From an uncultured Clostridia bacterium (GTDB lineage: Bacteria > Bacillota > Clostridia > TANB77 > CAG-508), in contig CAKOYQ010000007.1 in the NCBI GenBank assembly GCA_934130935.1, positions 12,988 through 76,987 on the forward strand: a DNA stretch of 64,000 nucleotides, written 5' to 3'. Positions 28,197 through 38,397 of this stretch are shown here, one piece after another (position 1 is the first letter of the stretch; each line of letters opens with the position of its first letter). The position numbers and the translations under genes were made by a program. The notes under the pieces were generated by a model that did no database searches, had not been told where the DNA came from, and saw only the letters and a program-made list of their open reading frames with translations.

Positions 28197-29093
28197 TCAA
28201 ACTTTTTTTCTTATTTTTGCGACAAAAAATCCCTCATACAGTTCACTTGGACACACACATATTACTCCCTCTATTTTAGAAGGTAGTAATGGGACTGAAA
28301 ATAGTGGTTGTATTGGAACAAGCTCAGCCCCTGTTTTAGTTAAGGCTTTTTTTAATACATCCTCATTTTCTCGTGCAATAATAGAACATGTAGAATATAT
28401 CATTTCTCCACCAGGCTTTAATATCTTTATTGCTTTTTCTAATAATTGTTCTTGTATCTTAGAAGACCTTTCAATTAATTCTCCATCAAAGTCTTTATTA
28501 AATATATTCATTGTACCACTGCCACTACAAGGAGCATCTAAAAGTATCTTATCAAACGAAAAAAAGTCACTTAATCTTCTTGCGTCTTCAATCATTATAT
28601 TGACACAATTTATACCTTGTTTTTGTAAATTGTATTTTAACCTCTCTGCTCTTATTTTATTTTTCTCAACAGCTGTTATAAATGCTCCATTATTAGTAAG
28701 TGCTGCAATTTGCGTTGTTTTTCCTCCTGGTGCAGCAGTCATATCTAATATATTTTCTTCTATCTCTGGCTCTAATAAGATTGGTGGTATCATTGATGAC
28801 AAACTCTGCAAATATATCTCTCCATTTTTATACATCTCAAGTTTTTGTATCTCTTCTTCTCTAATATTTTTTATAATTAATGCATCTTTGTTCCATTCAA
28901 CCTCTTCAACTTCAATTCCTGATTCATCTAATTTGCTTTTTATTTCTTTTGTTGTTGCTTTTATTGTATTCACTCTTAATGTTACAGGTCTTTTTCGAGT
29001 ATATCCTTCTATTATTTTATTTGTTATATCTACTCCATATTGTTTTATAATTATTTCTTTAAAAAATTGTGGTATCTGCATTTTTAATTCCAT
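28197..29093 (-). CDS. RsmB/NOP2-family RNA m5C methyltransferase
   Basis: This 298-residue SAM-dependent enzyme methylates cytosine-5 in rRNA or tRNA. It has the SAM motif MTAAPGGKTTQIAAL (about 122-136), the catalytic DAPCSGSGTMN and the second Cys in MIYSTCSIIARENED. It lacks the NusB-like amino-terminal domain of RsmB and the extra carboxy domain of RsmF, so the target is uncertain; short versions often act on 16S rRNA or tRNA. It lies just downstream of feoB, on the same strand. Confidence 0.88.
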   Translation of the reverse strand: MELKMQIPQFFKEIIIKQYGVDITNKIIEGYTRKRPVTLRVNTIKATTKEIKSKLDESGIEVEEVEWNKDALIIKNIREEEIQKLEMYKNGEIYLQSLSSMIPPILLEPEIEENILDMTAAPGGKTTQIAALTNNGAFITAVEKNKIRAERLKYNLQKQGINCVNIMIEDARRLSDFFSFDKILLDAPCSGSGTMNIFNKDFDGELIERSSKIQEQLLEKAIKILKPGGEMIYSTCSIIARENEDVLKKALTKTGAELVPIQPLFSVPLLPSKIEGVICVCPSELYEGFFVAKIRKKV

Positions 29094-29117
29094 TCCTTCT
29101 ATTAATTTTATACACTA

Positions 29118-31253
29118 TTAGTTATTTATTTTTATATCTTCTTTTCCTTTATTGCATGAGTTACAATATGGACATGCTCTGCACTCCTTGCCTTTACTTT
29201 TTGTATTTTTAACTAAAATAGAAATTATAATTCCAGCAATAACTACTATAATAAGGAAATTTGCAATATTAAAAGTTTTGTTTTCAATTCTACTTCCAAT
29301 CTGGTACACTATAGTTGCTAAAAACCAGGCAAAAATTATTTGAAAACTTACTGCTTTAAGCATTTTTCTTGTTCCGCCTAATTCTCTCTTCATTGCTCCT
29401 ATTGCTCCAAAACATGGTGCACTGAATAAATTAAATACCATGAATGCATATGCTGATGAAGATGTAAAAAAGCTAAATATTCCACTTTTAAAAATCTGAC
29501 TACCTTCTTCTACTTCTTCTGATAACCCTGCAATTACTGACATTGAAGATATAACTTGTTCTTTTGCTACTAATCCTTGAATCGCTGATACAGTTGCTCC
29601 CCAACTATTTATTCCGAGCATTGGATAAAATATCCAAGATATTGATTTTCCTATTGTAGCTAATATGCTATTCTCTACATCTACTCCATATTCAAATTTA
29701 AATGAAAATGAAAGTAAAAACCATATAGCCACTGAACAGATTAATATTATACTTCCAGCTCTCTTTATAAATGCTATTACTTTGTCAAATACATCTTTTG
29801 CAACATATTTAACACTTGGTAATTTATATTCTGGAAGCTCTGATATATATGTACTACTTGTGTTTTTAAATATAAATCTTTTCATTACCATTGCACTTAT
29901 AATTATTATAGTTATTGCCAAAAAATATAATGATGCTGACACAAATCCTGATTTTTCTCCAAAAAAGTATCCAGAAAATAATGCTATAATTGGTAATTTG
30001 GCACTACATGGTATAAATGGTGTTAATATTGTTGTCATTTCTCTTTCATCCTGATTTTCTATTATTCGCGTTCCCATTATCCCTGGTACACTGCATCCTG
30101 AACCTACTATAAATGGTATTAAGCTTTTTCCGCTTAATCCAATCTTTCTAAATATCTTGTCCAACAATAATGCTATTCTTGACATATATCCTGTAGTCTC
30201 TAGTATTGATATACATATAAATAAAATTATTAATTGTGGCACAAATCCCAAAACTGCTCCAACACCTGCAATTATGCCATCTACAACTAAACTATTTATC
30301 CATTCTGATGTTCCTATACTTTCTAATGCTGTTCTAACTCCATCACTAATATTATTCACTATGTCTCCTACCCAATCTACTGTAAAACTTCCTACTACTC
30401 CAACAGATAAATAATATACCAAAAACATAATTACAATAAATATTGGGAATGCAAGCCATTTATTTAAAAAAACTTTATCTAGTTGGTCTGATATTGTTTC
30501 TTTTAATTGTTTTTTATCTACTGTTTGTTTTTTAACTTGTCCTATAAACTGATATCTTTCAGTTGCTATTGTTTCCTCTAAATCTGTATCATAATTCTGT
30601 ATTAACTGTTGTTGAATATTTTTAATTTTGTATGTATTTAAATCTTCGAATCTGTCATCATTTTCTAATAATTTAACTGCAAGAAATCTTTTATGATTAA
30701 TCTCTGGATGTATCTGATTTTCAACTTGCTTTATTGCTTGCTCCATTTTTGCATCATAAATGTATAATCTGTTGGCACTTTGTGGCAACTCTATCTCCTT
30801 TATTAACTCCTCTATACCTGTTTCTTTTAATGCTGAAATCTTTACAACCTTTGTTTCTAATATTTGTTCTAATTTTTTTTCATTTATAATTAGTCCTTTT
30901 TGCTCTAAAATATCTGCCATATTTAGTGCTACAATTACTTTTGCATCTAGTTCTAAAAGTTGAGTTGTTAAGTATAAACTTCTTTCAAGTGACGTACTAT
31001 CAACTATATTTATAATTACATCTGGATTTTCATCAAATATAAACTTTCTGGATACCTCTTCTTCCACACTATATGGGCTTAATGAATATATTCCTGGCAA
31101 ATCTGTTATTTCATGATTTGTTCCTTTTATCTTGCCTGTTTTCTTCTCTATTGTTACTCCAGGCCAATTCCCAATTTTAGCATTCATCCCTGTTAATACA
31201 TTAAATAATGTAGTTTTTCCACTATTTTGATTTCCTACCAATGCAATTTTCAT
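29118..31253 (-). CDS. feoB: Ferrous iron transporter FeoB
   Basis: This 711-residue protein has an amino-terminal G domain (GNQNSGKTTLFN, DLPGIYSLSPYS, and NMAD for base binding), a helical GDI region, and about eight membrane helices with two Gate motifs (PFIVGSGCSVPGIMGTR and the CFGAIGAM region). The extreme carboxy end has ECRACPYCNSC, a cysteine cluster seen in some FeoB proteins. The stop of feoA and the start of feoB share a base, so they are coupled. It imports Fe2+ under anaerobic conditions and supplies iron for the adjacent SUF functions. Confidence 0.97.
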   Translation of the reverse strand: MKIALVGNQNSGKTTLFNVLTGMNAKIGNWPGVTIEKKTGKIKGTNHEITDLPGIYSLSPYSVEEEVSRKFIFDENPDVIINIVDSTSLERSLYLTTQLLELDAKVIVALNMADILEQKGLIINEKKLEQILETKVVKISALKETGIEELIKEIELPQSANRLYIYDAKMEQAIKQVENQIHPEINHKRFLAVKLLENDDRFEDLNTYKIKNIQQQLIQNYDTDLEETIATERYQFIGQVKKQTVDKKQLKETISDQLDKVFLNKWLAFPIFIVIMFLVYYLSVGVVGSFTVDWVGDIVNNISDGVRTALESIGTSEWINSLVVDGIIAGVGAVLGFVPQLIILFICISILETTGYMSRIALLLDKIFRKIGLSGKSLIPFIVGSGCSVPGIMGTRIIENQDEREMTTILTPFIPCSAKLPIIALFSGYFFGEKSGFVSASLYFLAITIIIISAMVMKRFIFKNTSSTYISELPEYKLPSVKYVAKDVFDKVIAFIKRAGSIILICSVAIWFLLSFSFKFEYGVDVENSILATIGKSISWIFYPMLGINSWGATVSAIQGLVAKEQVISSMSVIAGLSEEVEEGSQIFKSGIFSFFTSSSAYAFMVFNLFSAPCFGAIGAMKRELGGTRKMLKAVSFQIIFAWFLATIVYQIGSRIENKTFNIANFLIIVVIAGIIISILVKNTKSKGKECRACPYCNSCNKGKEDIKINN

Positions 31254-31513
31254 TATAACACCTCCACCTCAATTTTTTGTAAATCTTCTTTTCTAATACA
31301 TAGTTCATAATCTCTTAAACTAATGTCTATTGGATCTCCCATTGGTGCAATTTTTTTTATTGTAATTTCAACTCCTCTTGTAATTCCCATATCTAATAGA
31401 TGTCTTCTTATTGCTTTATTAGTTTCATTTAATTTTAGAACTCTTGCTTTTTGTCCTACACTCAACTCTGACAAATTACATTTATCTCCTGTTTTTTTCA
31501 TTTTTGCTATCAT
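31253..31513 (-). CDS. feoA: FeoA, ferrous iron transport accessory protein
   Basis: This 86-residue SH3-like protein has LSELSVGQKARVLKLN, RHLLDMGITRGVEITI and the closing SLRDYELCIRKEDLQKIEV, all typical of FeoA. It probably contacts FeoB in the membrane complex. The start has a GGAGG site seven bases upstream and a promoter at 31534-31562. No Fur or DtxR box is evident there. Confidence 0.93.
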   Translation of the reverse strand: MIAKMKKTGDKCNLSELSVGQKARVLKLNETNKAIRRHLLDMGITRGVEITIKKIAPMGDPIDISLRDYELCIRKEDLQKIEVEVL

Positions 31514-31533
31514 CTCATTCCTCCTTGTTCTAA

Positions 31534-31562
31534 ATTATATATATTTAAATATGAAAAATCAA
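31534..31562 (-). promoter_or_regulatory. Promoter of feoAB
   Basis: TTGATT (31562-31557), a 17-base spacer and TATAAT (31539-31534) on the minus strand. Confidence 0.6.
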
Positions 31563-31600
31563 TAGAAATATGACGAAAGTTTCATAAACCAACAAAAGAA

Positions 31601-31634
31601 AATCAAGAGAAAGCAATCTTGCAATCTCTTGATT
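31601..31634 (-). terminator. Terminator of the acetyltransferase gene
   Basis: AATCAAGAGA and TCTCTTGATT pair around a 14-base loop on the minus strand, followed by TTCTTTTG. It separates the acetyltransferase gene from feoAB. Confidence 0.75.
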
Positions 31635-31649
31635 ATTTAAATCAAAATA

Positions 31650-32240
31650 TTATAATAATACGCATTGATGTTCTCTTATTTTATTAAGTTCTAAAAATTC
31701 ATCTTTAGTAATGGAATATATAACTTGATTTTCCTCCAATCCCGTTTTTTCGTTAATCTTTCTGTTTCGTAATACTGCCTCTTTTTTCATTCCAAGTTTT
31801 TCTAATATCGTAGTCTTAAAATCATTTACTTGTTTATTTCCATCGTAGAATTCAGAAACTACCATATTAAAATCTTTTTCATTAAAAATATATTCCAAAA
31901 CACGAGTTAAAGCTTCCTCCATATAATGTTTTTCAATAAACTTAAGTGCTATTCCAAATTTTATATTACAATATTTATTAAAATCCGAAAATTCTAGTGC
32001 ATTAATATATCCTACTACTGAATTATTTTGTTTTTCTTCTAATGCCCAAACTAATTCGTCTGCTTCATATTCATAAATATATGATGAAATCATTTTCCTT
32101 GTTTGCTCAACACTTTGGTGAACATTATATCCCAAGCAATCTTCTAATCTTCTATCTGTAGCCAAGTTTTTATAAATATCTTCCGCATCTTCAATCTTAA
32201 ATTTCCTTATTCTCAAATTTTCTGTTTCTAAATCTTTCAT
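31650..32240 (-). CDS. GNAT-family N-acetyltransferase (RimJ/RimL-like)
   Basis: This 196-residue protein has the RimJ/RimL start (LETENLRIRKFKIEDAEDIY), a modest acetyl-CoA region (GIALKFIEKHYMEEALTRVLEYIF, where the usual R/Q-x-x-G-x-A loop is weak) and the closing LEKLGMKKEAVLRNRK. It probably acetylates a protein amino terminus or a small molecule. It forms a single-gene unit. Confidence 0.8.
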   Translation of the reverse strand: MKDLETENLRIRKFKIEDAEDIYKNLATDRRLEDCLGYNVHQSVEQTRKMISSYIYEYEADELVWALEEKQNNSVVGYINALEFSDFNKYCNIKFGIALKFIEKHYMEEALTRVLEYIFNEKDFNMVVSEFYDGNKQVNDFKTTILEKLGMKKEAVLRNRKINEKTGLEENQVIYSITKDEFLELNKIREHQCVLL

Positions 32241-32388
32241 ATATTATATTACCTCCCCTATTTACTAATAGGATATAATATTATATCAGAATTAACAGTA
32301 TTTTTTACAAAAAAGCTCTTTTATTTTACAAAATTCGTCTTTTCTTTATTTGTATATATGAAAATCTATCGAAAGATTGCTTTATATT

Positions 32389-33387
32389 TTAAACTACATA
32401 CATTATTTCATTATCTTTAAAATATTTATTCATTTCCTCTCGCAAAAAGACTTCTCCCTCTTTTCTTGCATATTCTTTATACATGTATTTTCCTTTTCCT
32501 CGTCCAGTCATTAACTCTTTATTGTATAAATCTATCGCATTAGGAAAAGCTTCTGTATTTATTGCTCTATGCACATAACTATATGTCATAAATATAATTT
32601 CAAAAAAGGCTTCTTTTTTTGCTTTTGGACTTAAATTTTCAGATAAATATTTTATCAGCCCCGAATATAATTCTTTCCAATTTTCCACGAATATTACAGG
32701 TGCAATTAATATCCCTATTAAATAATCTGCTTCTACAAGTTTATTTATAGCTTGTATTCGCTTTTGTAATCTTGATGTTCCAAATTCAACTTTATTTATT
32801 ATTTCTTCTGGATTTACACTCATCCTAATAATTATCTTTCTGTTATGTTTCAACTGTAAAATATCATCAATCATATCAAATTTTGTCGGAAATGTTAAAT
32901 ATCCCTTTTTAGTATCCGCAAAATTTTCAATCGTCCATACCAAATTATTTGTAATTGTGTTTTCTAAAACCAAATCACTGTTGCTTCCAATTTCAAAAGT
33001 CAAGTCTTTTTCAGAATTTTGAGACGTTTTTATTATTTTATTTAACATTTCTTCTCTGTTTACAAATAATCTCAAATATGCACATTTGTTGTAATTACAG
33101 ACTAAATAACAGTACATACACATTGCTGTACAACCTGATGATGTATATGATACAAGAAAATCTGATGTCTTATGATTTGGAACAAACTTATGCGTTTTTC
33201 TTACACCAATTATTAAATTCCTTTTCATATCTGGAAATTCTGAATTTTGTTTTTTTCTCATTTCTTCAATATTGTTATGATTATCTATTATTATTTTAGG
33301 AACATCTGCATATTTTTCTAATAATTCTCTACCAAGATTATAATTTTCTATTTCTTTTTCGCAATATAACGCTTTTGGTTTAAACAT
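32389..33387 (-). CDS. splB: Spore photoproduct lyase-type radical SAM enzyme
   Basis: This protein of about 332 residues has a radical-SAM Cys cluster in SSGCTAMCMYCYL (C-x3-C-x2-C) and the SPL-family blocks FEIGSNSDLVLENT, YLTFPTKFD, RMSVNPEEIINKVEFGTSRL and DLYNKELMTGRGKGKYMYKE. SPL reverses UV-made thymine dimers of the spore type, so it implies an endospore-forming ancestry. The ATG at 33387 is preferred over a GTG nine bases earlier because GGGTG lies just ahead. It sits next to ogt, with tag further on, in a DNA-repair neighbourhood. Confidence 0.88.
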   Translation of the reverse strand: MFKPKALYCEKEIENYNLGRELLEKYADVPKIIIDNHNNIEEMRKKQNSEFPDMKRNLIIGVRKTHKFVPNHKTSDFLVSYTSSGCTAMCMYCYLVCNYNKCAYLRLFVNREEMLNKIIKTSQNSEKDLTFEIGSNSDLVLENTITNNLVWTIENFADTKKGYLTFPTKFDMIDDILQLKHNRKIIIRMSVNPEEIINKVEFGTSRLQKRIQAINKLVEADYLIGILIAPVIFVENWKELYSGLIKYLSENLSPKAKKEAFFEIIFMTYSYVHRAINTEAFPNAIDLYNKELMTGRGKGKYMYKEYARKEGEVFLREEMNKYFKDNEIMYVV

Positions 33388-33442
33388 TTTTATCACCCAT
33401 AATTATATTGCCCAAATTTTAAGGAAATTATAATATTTACCA

Positions 33443-33982
33443 TTATAATGCAGTACCTCGTTTTGGAACAAAAAATTTGCTCATATCATTCTTTTCTAAT
33501 GTTAATAATGCAATTTTATTTTTTATTCCTCCTCCGTAGCCTGTTAAACTTCCATTTGTCCCAACCACTCTGTGGCAAGGAATTATAATGCAAATAGGAT
33601 TCCAACCAACTGCTCCTCCAACTGCTTGTGCAGACATTTTTTTCATTTTTTGCTTTTTAGCAATTATTTCTGATATATCTTTATATGTTAAAGTTTTTCC
33701 ATATTCAATAGAGTTCATTATATTGATTACTTCTTGTCTAAATGGTGTTAAGTTATGTATTTTATATTCTGGTGTAAAATTAGGTTTTTCTCCGCTAAAA
33801 TAAATGTCTAACCACTTACTTGTTTCTATAAATATATCTAAATTTTTTTCCTCACAGCATAGTATGTGTTTATCAGAATCTTTAGAATCCTCAAACCATA
33901 AGCCTGTTAAGTATTTTCCATCACTATTCATAATCATGTTTGAAAAACAGTCTGGTGTTTTGTACACATACTTATATGTCAT
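33443..33982 (-). CDS. ogt: Methylated-DNA-protein cysteine methyltransferase
   Basis: This 179-residue suicide repair protein moves alkyl groups from O6-alkylguanine to its own Cys in IIPCHRVVGTNGSLTGYGGG (about residue 136). The helix-turn-helix block (YGKTLTYKDISEII...AQAVGGAVGWNPI) binds DNA. It overlaps by four bases the flavodoxin-like remnant upstream. Confidence 0.95.
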   Translation of the reverse strand: MTYKYVYKTPDCFSNMIMNSDGKYLTGLWFEDSKDSDKHILCCEEKNLDIFIETSKWLDIYFSGEKPNFTPEYKIHNLTPFRQEVINIMNSIEYGKTLTYKDISEIIAKKQKMKKMSAQAVGGAVGWNPICIIIPCHRVVGTNGSLTGYGGGIKNKIALLTLEKNDMSKFFVPKRGTAL

Positions 33983-34306
33983 AAAATCTTCCTTTCTTTA
34001 ACTTTTCCTAATCTGGTGCACACTGATGTGAATTTTTCTCTTTTCTTATTTAATATTCCGTCAACCTCATCAGCAACATTTTTAAAGCTTACATTCATAA
34101 AATGTGTAAATATGTATTCAACACTATTTATATCTTTTGAGTATTTGTGACAAAATTCTCTAATTGGTGCTGAAACACTAAATACCCAAATAGGAGATAC
34201 TATTACTATTTTTTTATATGACTTTAAATCCATGTCTATATCTTCTATTGGCATATCCCATTTATGCATTCCATACCTTCCACACCACCAAAAGCCTGAT
34301 GTATCT
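33979..34306 (-). pseudogene. Flavodoxin-like NAD(P)H reductase remnant
   Basis: The 96-residue open part (KIVIVSPIWVFSVSAPIREFC, VEYIFTHFMNVSFKNVADEVD) matches the carboxy half of small flavodoxin-fold proteins. Just upstream, a different frame encodes HQAFGGVEGM, which in relatives joins directly to HKWDMP; here five extra bases (ATGGA repeated) break the frame. The flavin-binding amino-terminal half is gone and a stop precedes the remnant. The gene is therefore non-functional. Confidence 0.75.
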
Positions 34307-34323
34307 CATTTCTTCTCCTTCAA

Positions 34324-35019
34324 TCACACCTCTTTTAAATAATAATGTCTAATTGGTTTTAATGTATCATCTAATTCATAACAAATTGGATTACCAGTTT
34401 GTAACTCTAATTTAATAATATCTTCATCACTTATATTATCCAAATATTTTATTAATCCTCTCAAACTATTTCCATGTGCTACTATTATAATTCTTTTGCC
34501 TTTTTCTAGTTCTAGTTTTATATCTGAATTCCAATATTCTAAAACTCTTTTTATTGTATCTATAAGATTTTCTGTTTTTGGTAATTCATTTTTACTTAAG
34601 TCTTTGTACTTTTCATCATTTCCAGGGTATCTTGAATCATTTTCTTCTAATTCTGGTGGCCTTACATCTGTGCTTCTCCTCCAAAGTAATACTTGTTCAG
34701 CTCCATATTTTTCCCTTGTCTCGTCTTTATTTAATCCTTGCAATGCTCCATAATGTCTTTCATTTAGTCTCCAATTTCTTTTTATTTCTATATTTTTCTC
34801 TCCCATTTCTTTTAATATATAATCTAATGTATCTTCTGCTCTTTTTAATACTGATGTGTACGCTAAATCGAAATGAAACCCCTTTTCTTTTAATATCTTT
34901 CCAGCTTCTTTTGCCTCTTTTATTCCTTGTTCAGATAATTCTACATCAGTCCATCCTGTAAATTTGTTTTCTAAATTCCACATGCTTTGTCCATGTCTAA
35001 CTAAAATTAATTTAATCAT
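34324..35019 (-). CDS. gpmA: 2,3-bisphosphoglycerate-dependent phosphoglycerate mutase
   Basis: This glycolytic enzyme of 231 residues has the phospho-His motif [10 protein letters not shown] at the start, [20 protein letters not shown] and the second His in [17 protein letters not shown]. The ATG at 35019 has GGAGG eight bases upstream. It lies alone between a broken reductase gene and an ATPase gene. Confidence 0.96.
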   Translation of the reverse strand: MIKLILVRHGQSMWNLENKFTGWTDVELSEQGIKEAKEAGKILKEKGFHFDLAYTSVLKRAEDTLDYILKEMGEKNIEIKRNWRLNERHYGALQGLNKDETREKYGAEQVLLWRRSTDVRPPELEENDSRYPGNDEKYKDLSKNELPKTENLIDTIKRVLEYWNSDIKLELEKGKRIIIVAHGNSLRGLIKYLDNISDEDIIKLELQTGNPICYELDDTLKPIRHYYLKEV

Positions 35020-35079
35020 ATACAATTCCTCCATTTTCTATTAACATAAATTTATAATAAATAGTTATACTACTTATTT

Positions 35080-37716
35080 CTATAACCAATCTCCAACTTT
35101 TTTAATATATATTTTCTTTACAATTTGAACCAAAATTACATATAGGATAGTTAATCCTGCTACTATTAAATAATATAATGGTGGCATTATTTCAAAATGA
35201 AATGAGTTAATATTATGCAATAATATTGGTGCAAATATTGTTCCTATTATTGTAAACATTGTTAAGCAAGTTAATATTGGGTTTGCCTTTGACTGTACAA
35301 AAGGTATTTTTGCAGTACGAACAAAATGAATTATTAATGTTTCACTTATTAAACATTCGATAAACCATGCTGTTTGGAAATAACTTTCACTCACAGTTCC
35401 ATTATATCCTAATATAAACCAAAACGCTAAAAATGCTAAAACATCTATTATTGAGCTTACTGGTCCCATTACATTCATAAATGTACCTAATCCTTTAGTA
35501 TTCCATTTTCTCGGCCTTATTAAAAATTCGTCGTCAACATTATCATATGGTATTCCTATTTGAGAAAAATCATATAAAAAGTCTTGAATTAACATTTGAA
35601 TCGGCAATAATGGTAAAAATGGTAAGAAAATACTTGCAATAAATATACTAAATACATCTCCAAAATCTGAGCTTAAAGCCATCTTCATATATTTTATAAT
35701 ATTTCCATATACCTTTCTTCCTTCTATTACTCCATTGAATATTACTTTTAAACTTTTTTCTAACAAAATAATATCACTTGCTTCCTTAGCAATGTCCGTA
35801 GCCGTATTTACACATATTCCCACATCAGCGTTATGTAATGATGGTGCATCATTTACTCCATCTCCCATATATCCTACCACATGTCCATTTTTTTTAAGAA
35901 CTCTTATTATTCTTTCTTTTTGTAAAGGATTCATTCTAGCAAAAACATTTACTTCCTCAACTTTTTTAGCAAGTTCCTCATCTGACATATTATCAATATC
36001 TGTACCTAGTAATATTTTTGAATTTTCTATTCCCACCAAATTACAGATATTTTCAGTAGCATATTGGTTATCACCTGTTAAAATTTTTGTCGTTATTCCG
36101 TATTTTTTTAATTTTTTTATAGTACTTTTTACCTCTTTTTTTGGTGGGTCTAAAAATGCTACAAAACCTATAAATATCATTTCTCTTTCATCATCACTAT
36201 TAAATATATCTTTTCCTCTATATTCCATTTTTGATGCTAACGCAATTACTTGCATTCCCTGTTTAGCAAGATCTTCAGCATTTTTATTGATATTTTGTAT
36301 CATCTCTTGATTTAGGTCTTTATTTTCTCCATTTATTTTTACCTGATTACAACTCTTTAGTACTTCTTCTAATGCTCCTTTAGTAATTATTCTATAATGA
36401 TTATCATGTTTTACTACAACACTCACTTTTTTTCTAATATAATCAAATGGAATTTCGTCAATCTTTTCATAATCAATAATTTTTTCTTTTATTTTATGCT
36501 GAATCCCATATGTTATTACAGCTTTGTCTACTAGATTTTTCATTCCAGTACTATAATAACTATTTAAAAATGCATATTCCAATATAGATAAATCTTCTTT
36601 TCCTTCTACATTTATGTATTTTTGCAATACAATTTTGTCTAATGTTAATGTTCCTGTTTTGTCTGTACATAATACATCTATTGCTCCCAAATTTTGTATT
36701 GCTTGAATATTTTTTACCAATGTTTTTTTCTTGGCAAGTGTTTTCGTTCCTTTAGTTAGATTAACATTTACTATCATAGGCAACATTGTTGGAGTAATTC
36801 CAACAGCAACTGATAACGCAAATAACACTGCTTCTAATATATCTTTTCGTATAAATGCGTAAATAATAAATACTGCTATCGAAACCACGACCATGTATTT
36901 TATTAACAAATTTGTAATACCATTCATACCCTTTTCAAAATTTGTTGTTTCTCTCTTATTATCAATTTGTTTTCCCATACTTCCTAGATATGTAGAAAAA
37001 CCTGTATTGATTACCATTGCAGTTGCATCCCCACTTATTACACTTGTTCCCATCAAACATATATTTGAAAGTGAAAATATTTCATTTGAATTATTAAATT
37101 TATCTGTTTTTTCAACAGGTGCACTTTCTCCTGTAAAAACAGATTGATTTAGAAACAAGTCTTTGTTTTCTATAATCATTACATCTGCTGGAATAATAGA
37201 GCCTGCATTTAGATGAATAATATCACCTTTTACAACTTTTTCCGTTCTTATTGATTGTTCCTTTCCATTTCTTACAACCATCGCTGTTGAAAACATTTCA
37301 CTCTTTAATTTTCTATTAAATTTATACGTTGAATAATTTTGAGCAAATTTTATCATTGCACTTACAAATCCAATCGCTAAGATAATAACAGTACCTAATG
37401 TATCATCACCAATAAATTTATTTATTATTGCTAAAACAACTAAAATTAAAATAAATTTATCTTTAAATGAATTTATAAAAAAATAAAACCATGAATGTTT
37501 ATCATCTTTTACAACAATATTTTCTCCATCTTCTTCTAATTTTTGTTCTGCTTCTTTATTTGTTAATCCTTTTTCAATATCGGTTTTAAACTCTTGTATT
37601 ATTTTTTGTTTTTCTTTTTGAGCAATTTTCTTATATTTCTCTAATATTTTTTCGTCATTATTATTTATTAAATTTTTATTTTTTAATTTATTTTTTATAA
37701 AAAATAATCTAATCAA
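35080..37716 (-). CDS. P-type ATPase, Mg2+-transporting (MgtA-like) family, second copy
   Basis: This 878-residue membrane ATPase starts at TTG, nine bases after AAGGAG. It has FTGESAPVEK, the phosphorylated Asp in LCTDKTGTLTLDKI, GDGVNDAPSLHNADVGICV and the membrane motif TPTMLPMIV, closer to the classical MgtA signature than the paralogue at 3095-5707. It probably imports Mg2+. The two copies share layout and a similar carboxy end (KKIYIKK-GEWI/GDWL), so they arose by old duplication. No regulatory leader is visible upstream. Confidence 0.88.
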   Translation of the reverse strand: MIRLFFIKNKLKNKNLINNNDEKILEKYKKIAQKEKQKIIQEFKTDIEKGLTNKEAEQKLEEDGENIVVKDDKHSWFYFFINSFKDKFILILVVLAIINKFIGDDTLGTVIILAIGFVSAMIKFAQNYSTYKFNRKLKSEMFSTAMVVRNGKEQSIRTEKVVKGDIIHLNAGSIIPADVMIIENKDLFLNQSVFTGESAPVEKTDKFNNSNEIFSLSNICLMGTSVISGDATAMVINTGFSTYLGSMGKQIDNKRETTNFEKGMNGITNLLIKYMVVVSIAVFIIYAFIRKDILEAVLFALSVAVGITPTMLPMIVNVNLTKGTKTLAKKKTLVKNIQAIQNLGAIDVLCTDKTGTLTLDKIVLQKYINVEGKEDLSILEYAFLNSYYSTGMKNLVDKAVITYGIQHKIKEKIIDYEKIDEIPFDYIRKKVSVVVKHDNHYRIITKGALEEVLKSCNQVKINGENKDLNQEMIQNINKNAEDLAKQGMQVIALASKMEYRGKDIFNSDDEREMIFIGFVAFLDPPKKEVKSTIKKLKKYGITTKILTGDNQYATENICNLVGIENSKILLGTDIDNMSDEELAKKVEEVNVFARMNPLQKERIIRVLKKNGHVVGYMGDGVNDAPSLHNADVGICVNTATDIAKEASDIILLEKSLKVIFNGVIEGRKVYGNIIKYMKMALSSDFGDVFSIFIASIFLPFLPLLPIQMLIQDFLYDFSQIGIPYDNVDDEFLIRPRKWNTKGLGTFMNVMGPVSSIIDVLAFLAFWFILGYNGTVSESYFQTAWFIECLISETLIIHFVRTAKIPFVQSKANPILTCLTMFTIIGTIFAPILLHNINSFHFEIMPPLYYLIVAGLTILYVILVQIVKKIYIKKVGDWL

Positions 37717-37765
37717 TTTTTACTTATCTCCTTTTATTTAACTTTATATACAATTATTAGTATTG

Positions 37766-38314
37766 TTAATCTTTATACAGAAAACATTCTTTATCATGTG
37801 AATATATAACTCCTATAGCTTGTAAATATGAATATATTATTGTTGAACCAACAAATTTCATTCCTCGTCTTTTCAAATCTTCAGAAATTCTATCTGATAA
37901 TTCAGATGTTGTTTTATTAATTTCGTAAACTATTTGGTTCCCTGTAAACTTCTTTAAATAGTTATAAAATGTTCCATATTCACTTTGTATATTTTTAAAT
38001 ATTTTTGCATTATTTATACTAGCATTTATCTTTAATTTATTTCTTATTATTTTTTCGTTTGATAATAGCTCTTGTATTTTTAAACTATTATAATTGCATA
38101 TTTTATCGATATTAAAATCATCATATGCCTTTTTAAAATCATTTCGTTTGTTTAAGATGCACTCCCATGAAAGTCCTGCCTGAAAAGATTCTAATACTAG
38201 CATCTCAAATAAATATTTATCATTAAAATTAGGTCTACACCATTCTTCATCATGATATTTTACGTATAAAGGATTTCGTAAATTGCACCATTTACATCTA
38301 ATTTTATCTTTCAT
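37766..38314 (-). CDS. tag: DNA-3-methyladenine glycosylase I
   Basis: This protein of about 182 residues removes 3-methyladenine from DNA. It has the zinc ligand region KIRCKWCNLRNPLYVKYHDEEW at the start, LFEMLVLESFQAGLSWECIL, GSTIIYSYLQAIGVIYSHDKECF with the closing His and Cys, and the catalytic Glu in the first half. The ATG at 38314 has AGGTGAG upstream. It is the third alkylation/UV repair gene in this region. Confidence 0.94.
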   Translation of the reverse strand: MKDKIRCKWCNLRNPLYVKYHDEEWCRPNFNDKYLFEMLVLESFQAGLSWECILNKRNDFKKAYDDFNIDKICNYNSLKIQELLSNEKIIRNKLKINASINNAKIFKNIQSEYGTFYNYLKKFTGNQIVYEINKTTSELSDRISEDLKRRGMKFVGSTIIYSYLQAIGVIYSHDKECFLYKD

Positions 38315-38344
38315 TTTGCTCACCTATGTTAACCTTAAAATTAA

Positions 38345-38385
38345 ATCTGCTTTTAATTCATATTATTTATATCATAAAAGCAGAT
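38345..38385 (-). terminator. Hairpin after the FtsX-like remnant
   Basis: ATCTGCTTTTA and TAAAAGCAGAT form an 11-base stem on the minus strand with a 19-base loop, followed by a TTTAATTTT tail. It separates the remnant from tag. Confidence 0.65.
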
Positions 38386-38397
38386 AATTAACAATAC

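Noticed and set aside
28180..29121. Plus-strand open frame of 313 codons opposite the m5C methyltransferase
   Set aside because: The minus strand has a complete RsmB/NOP2-type enzyme with catalytic motifs; the plus frame is a hydrophobic shadow with no family features.
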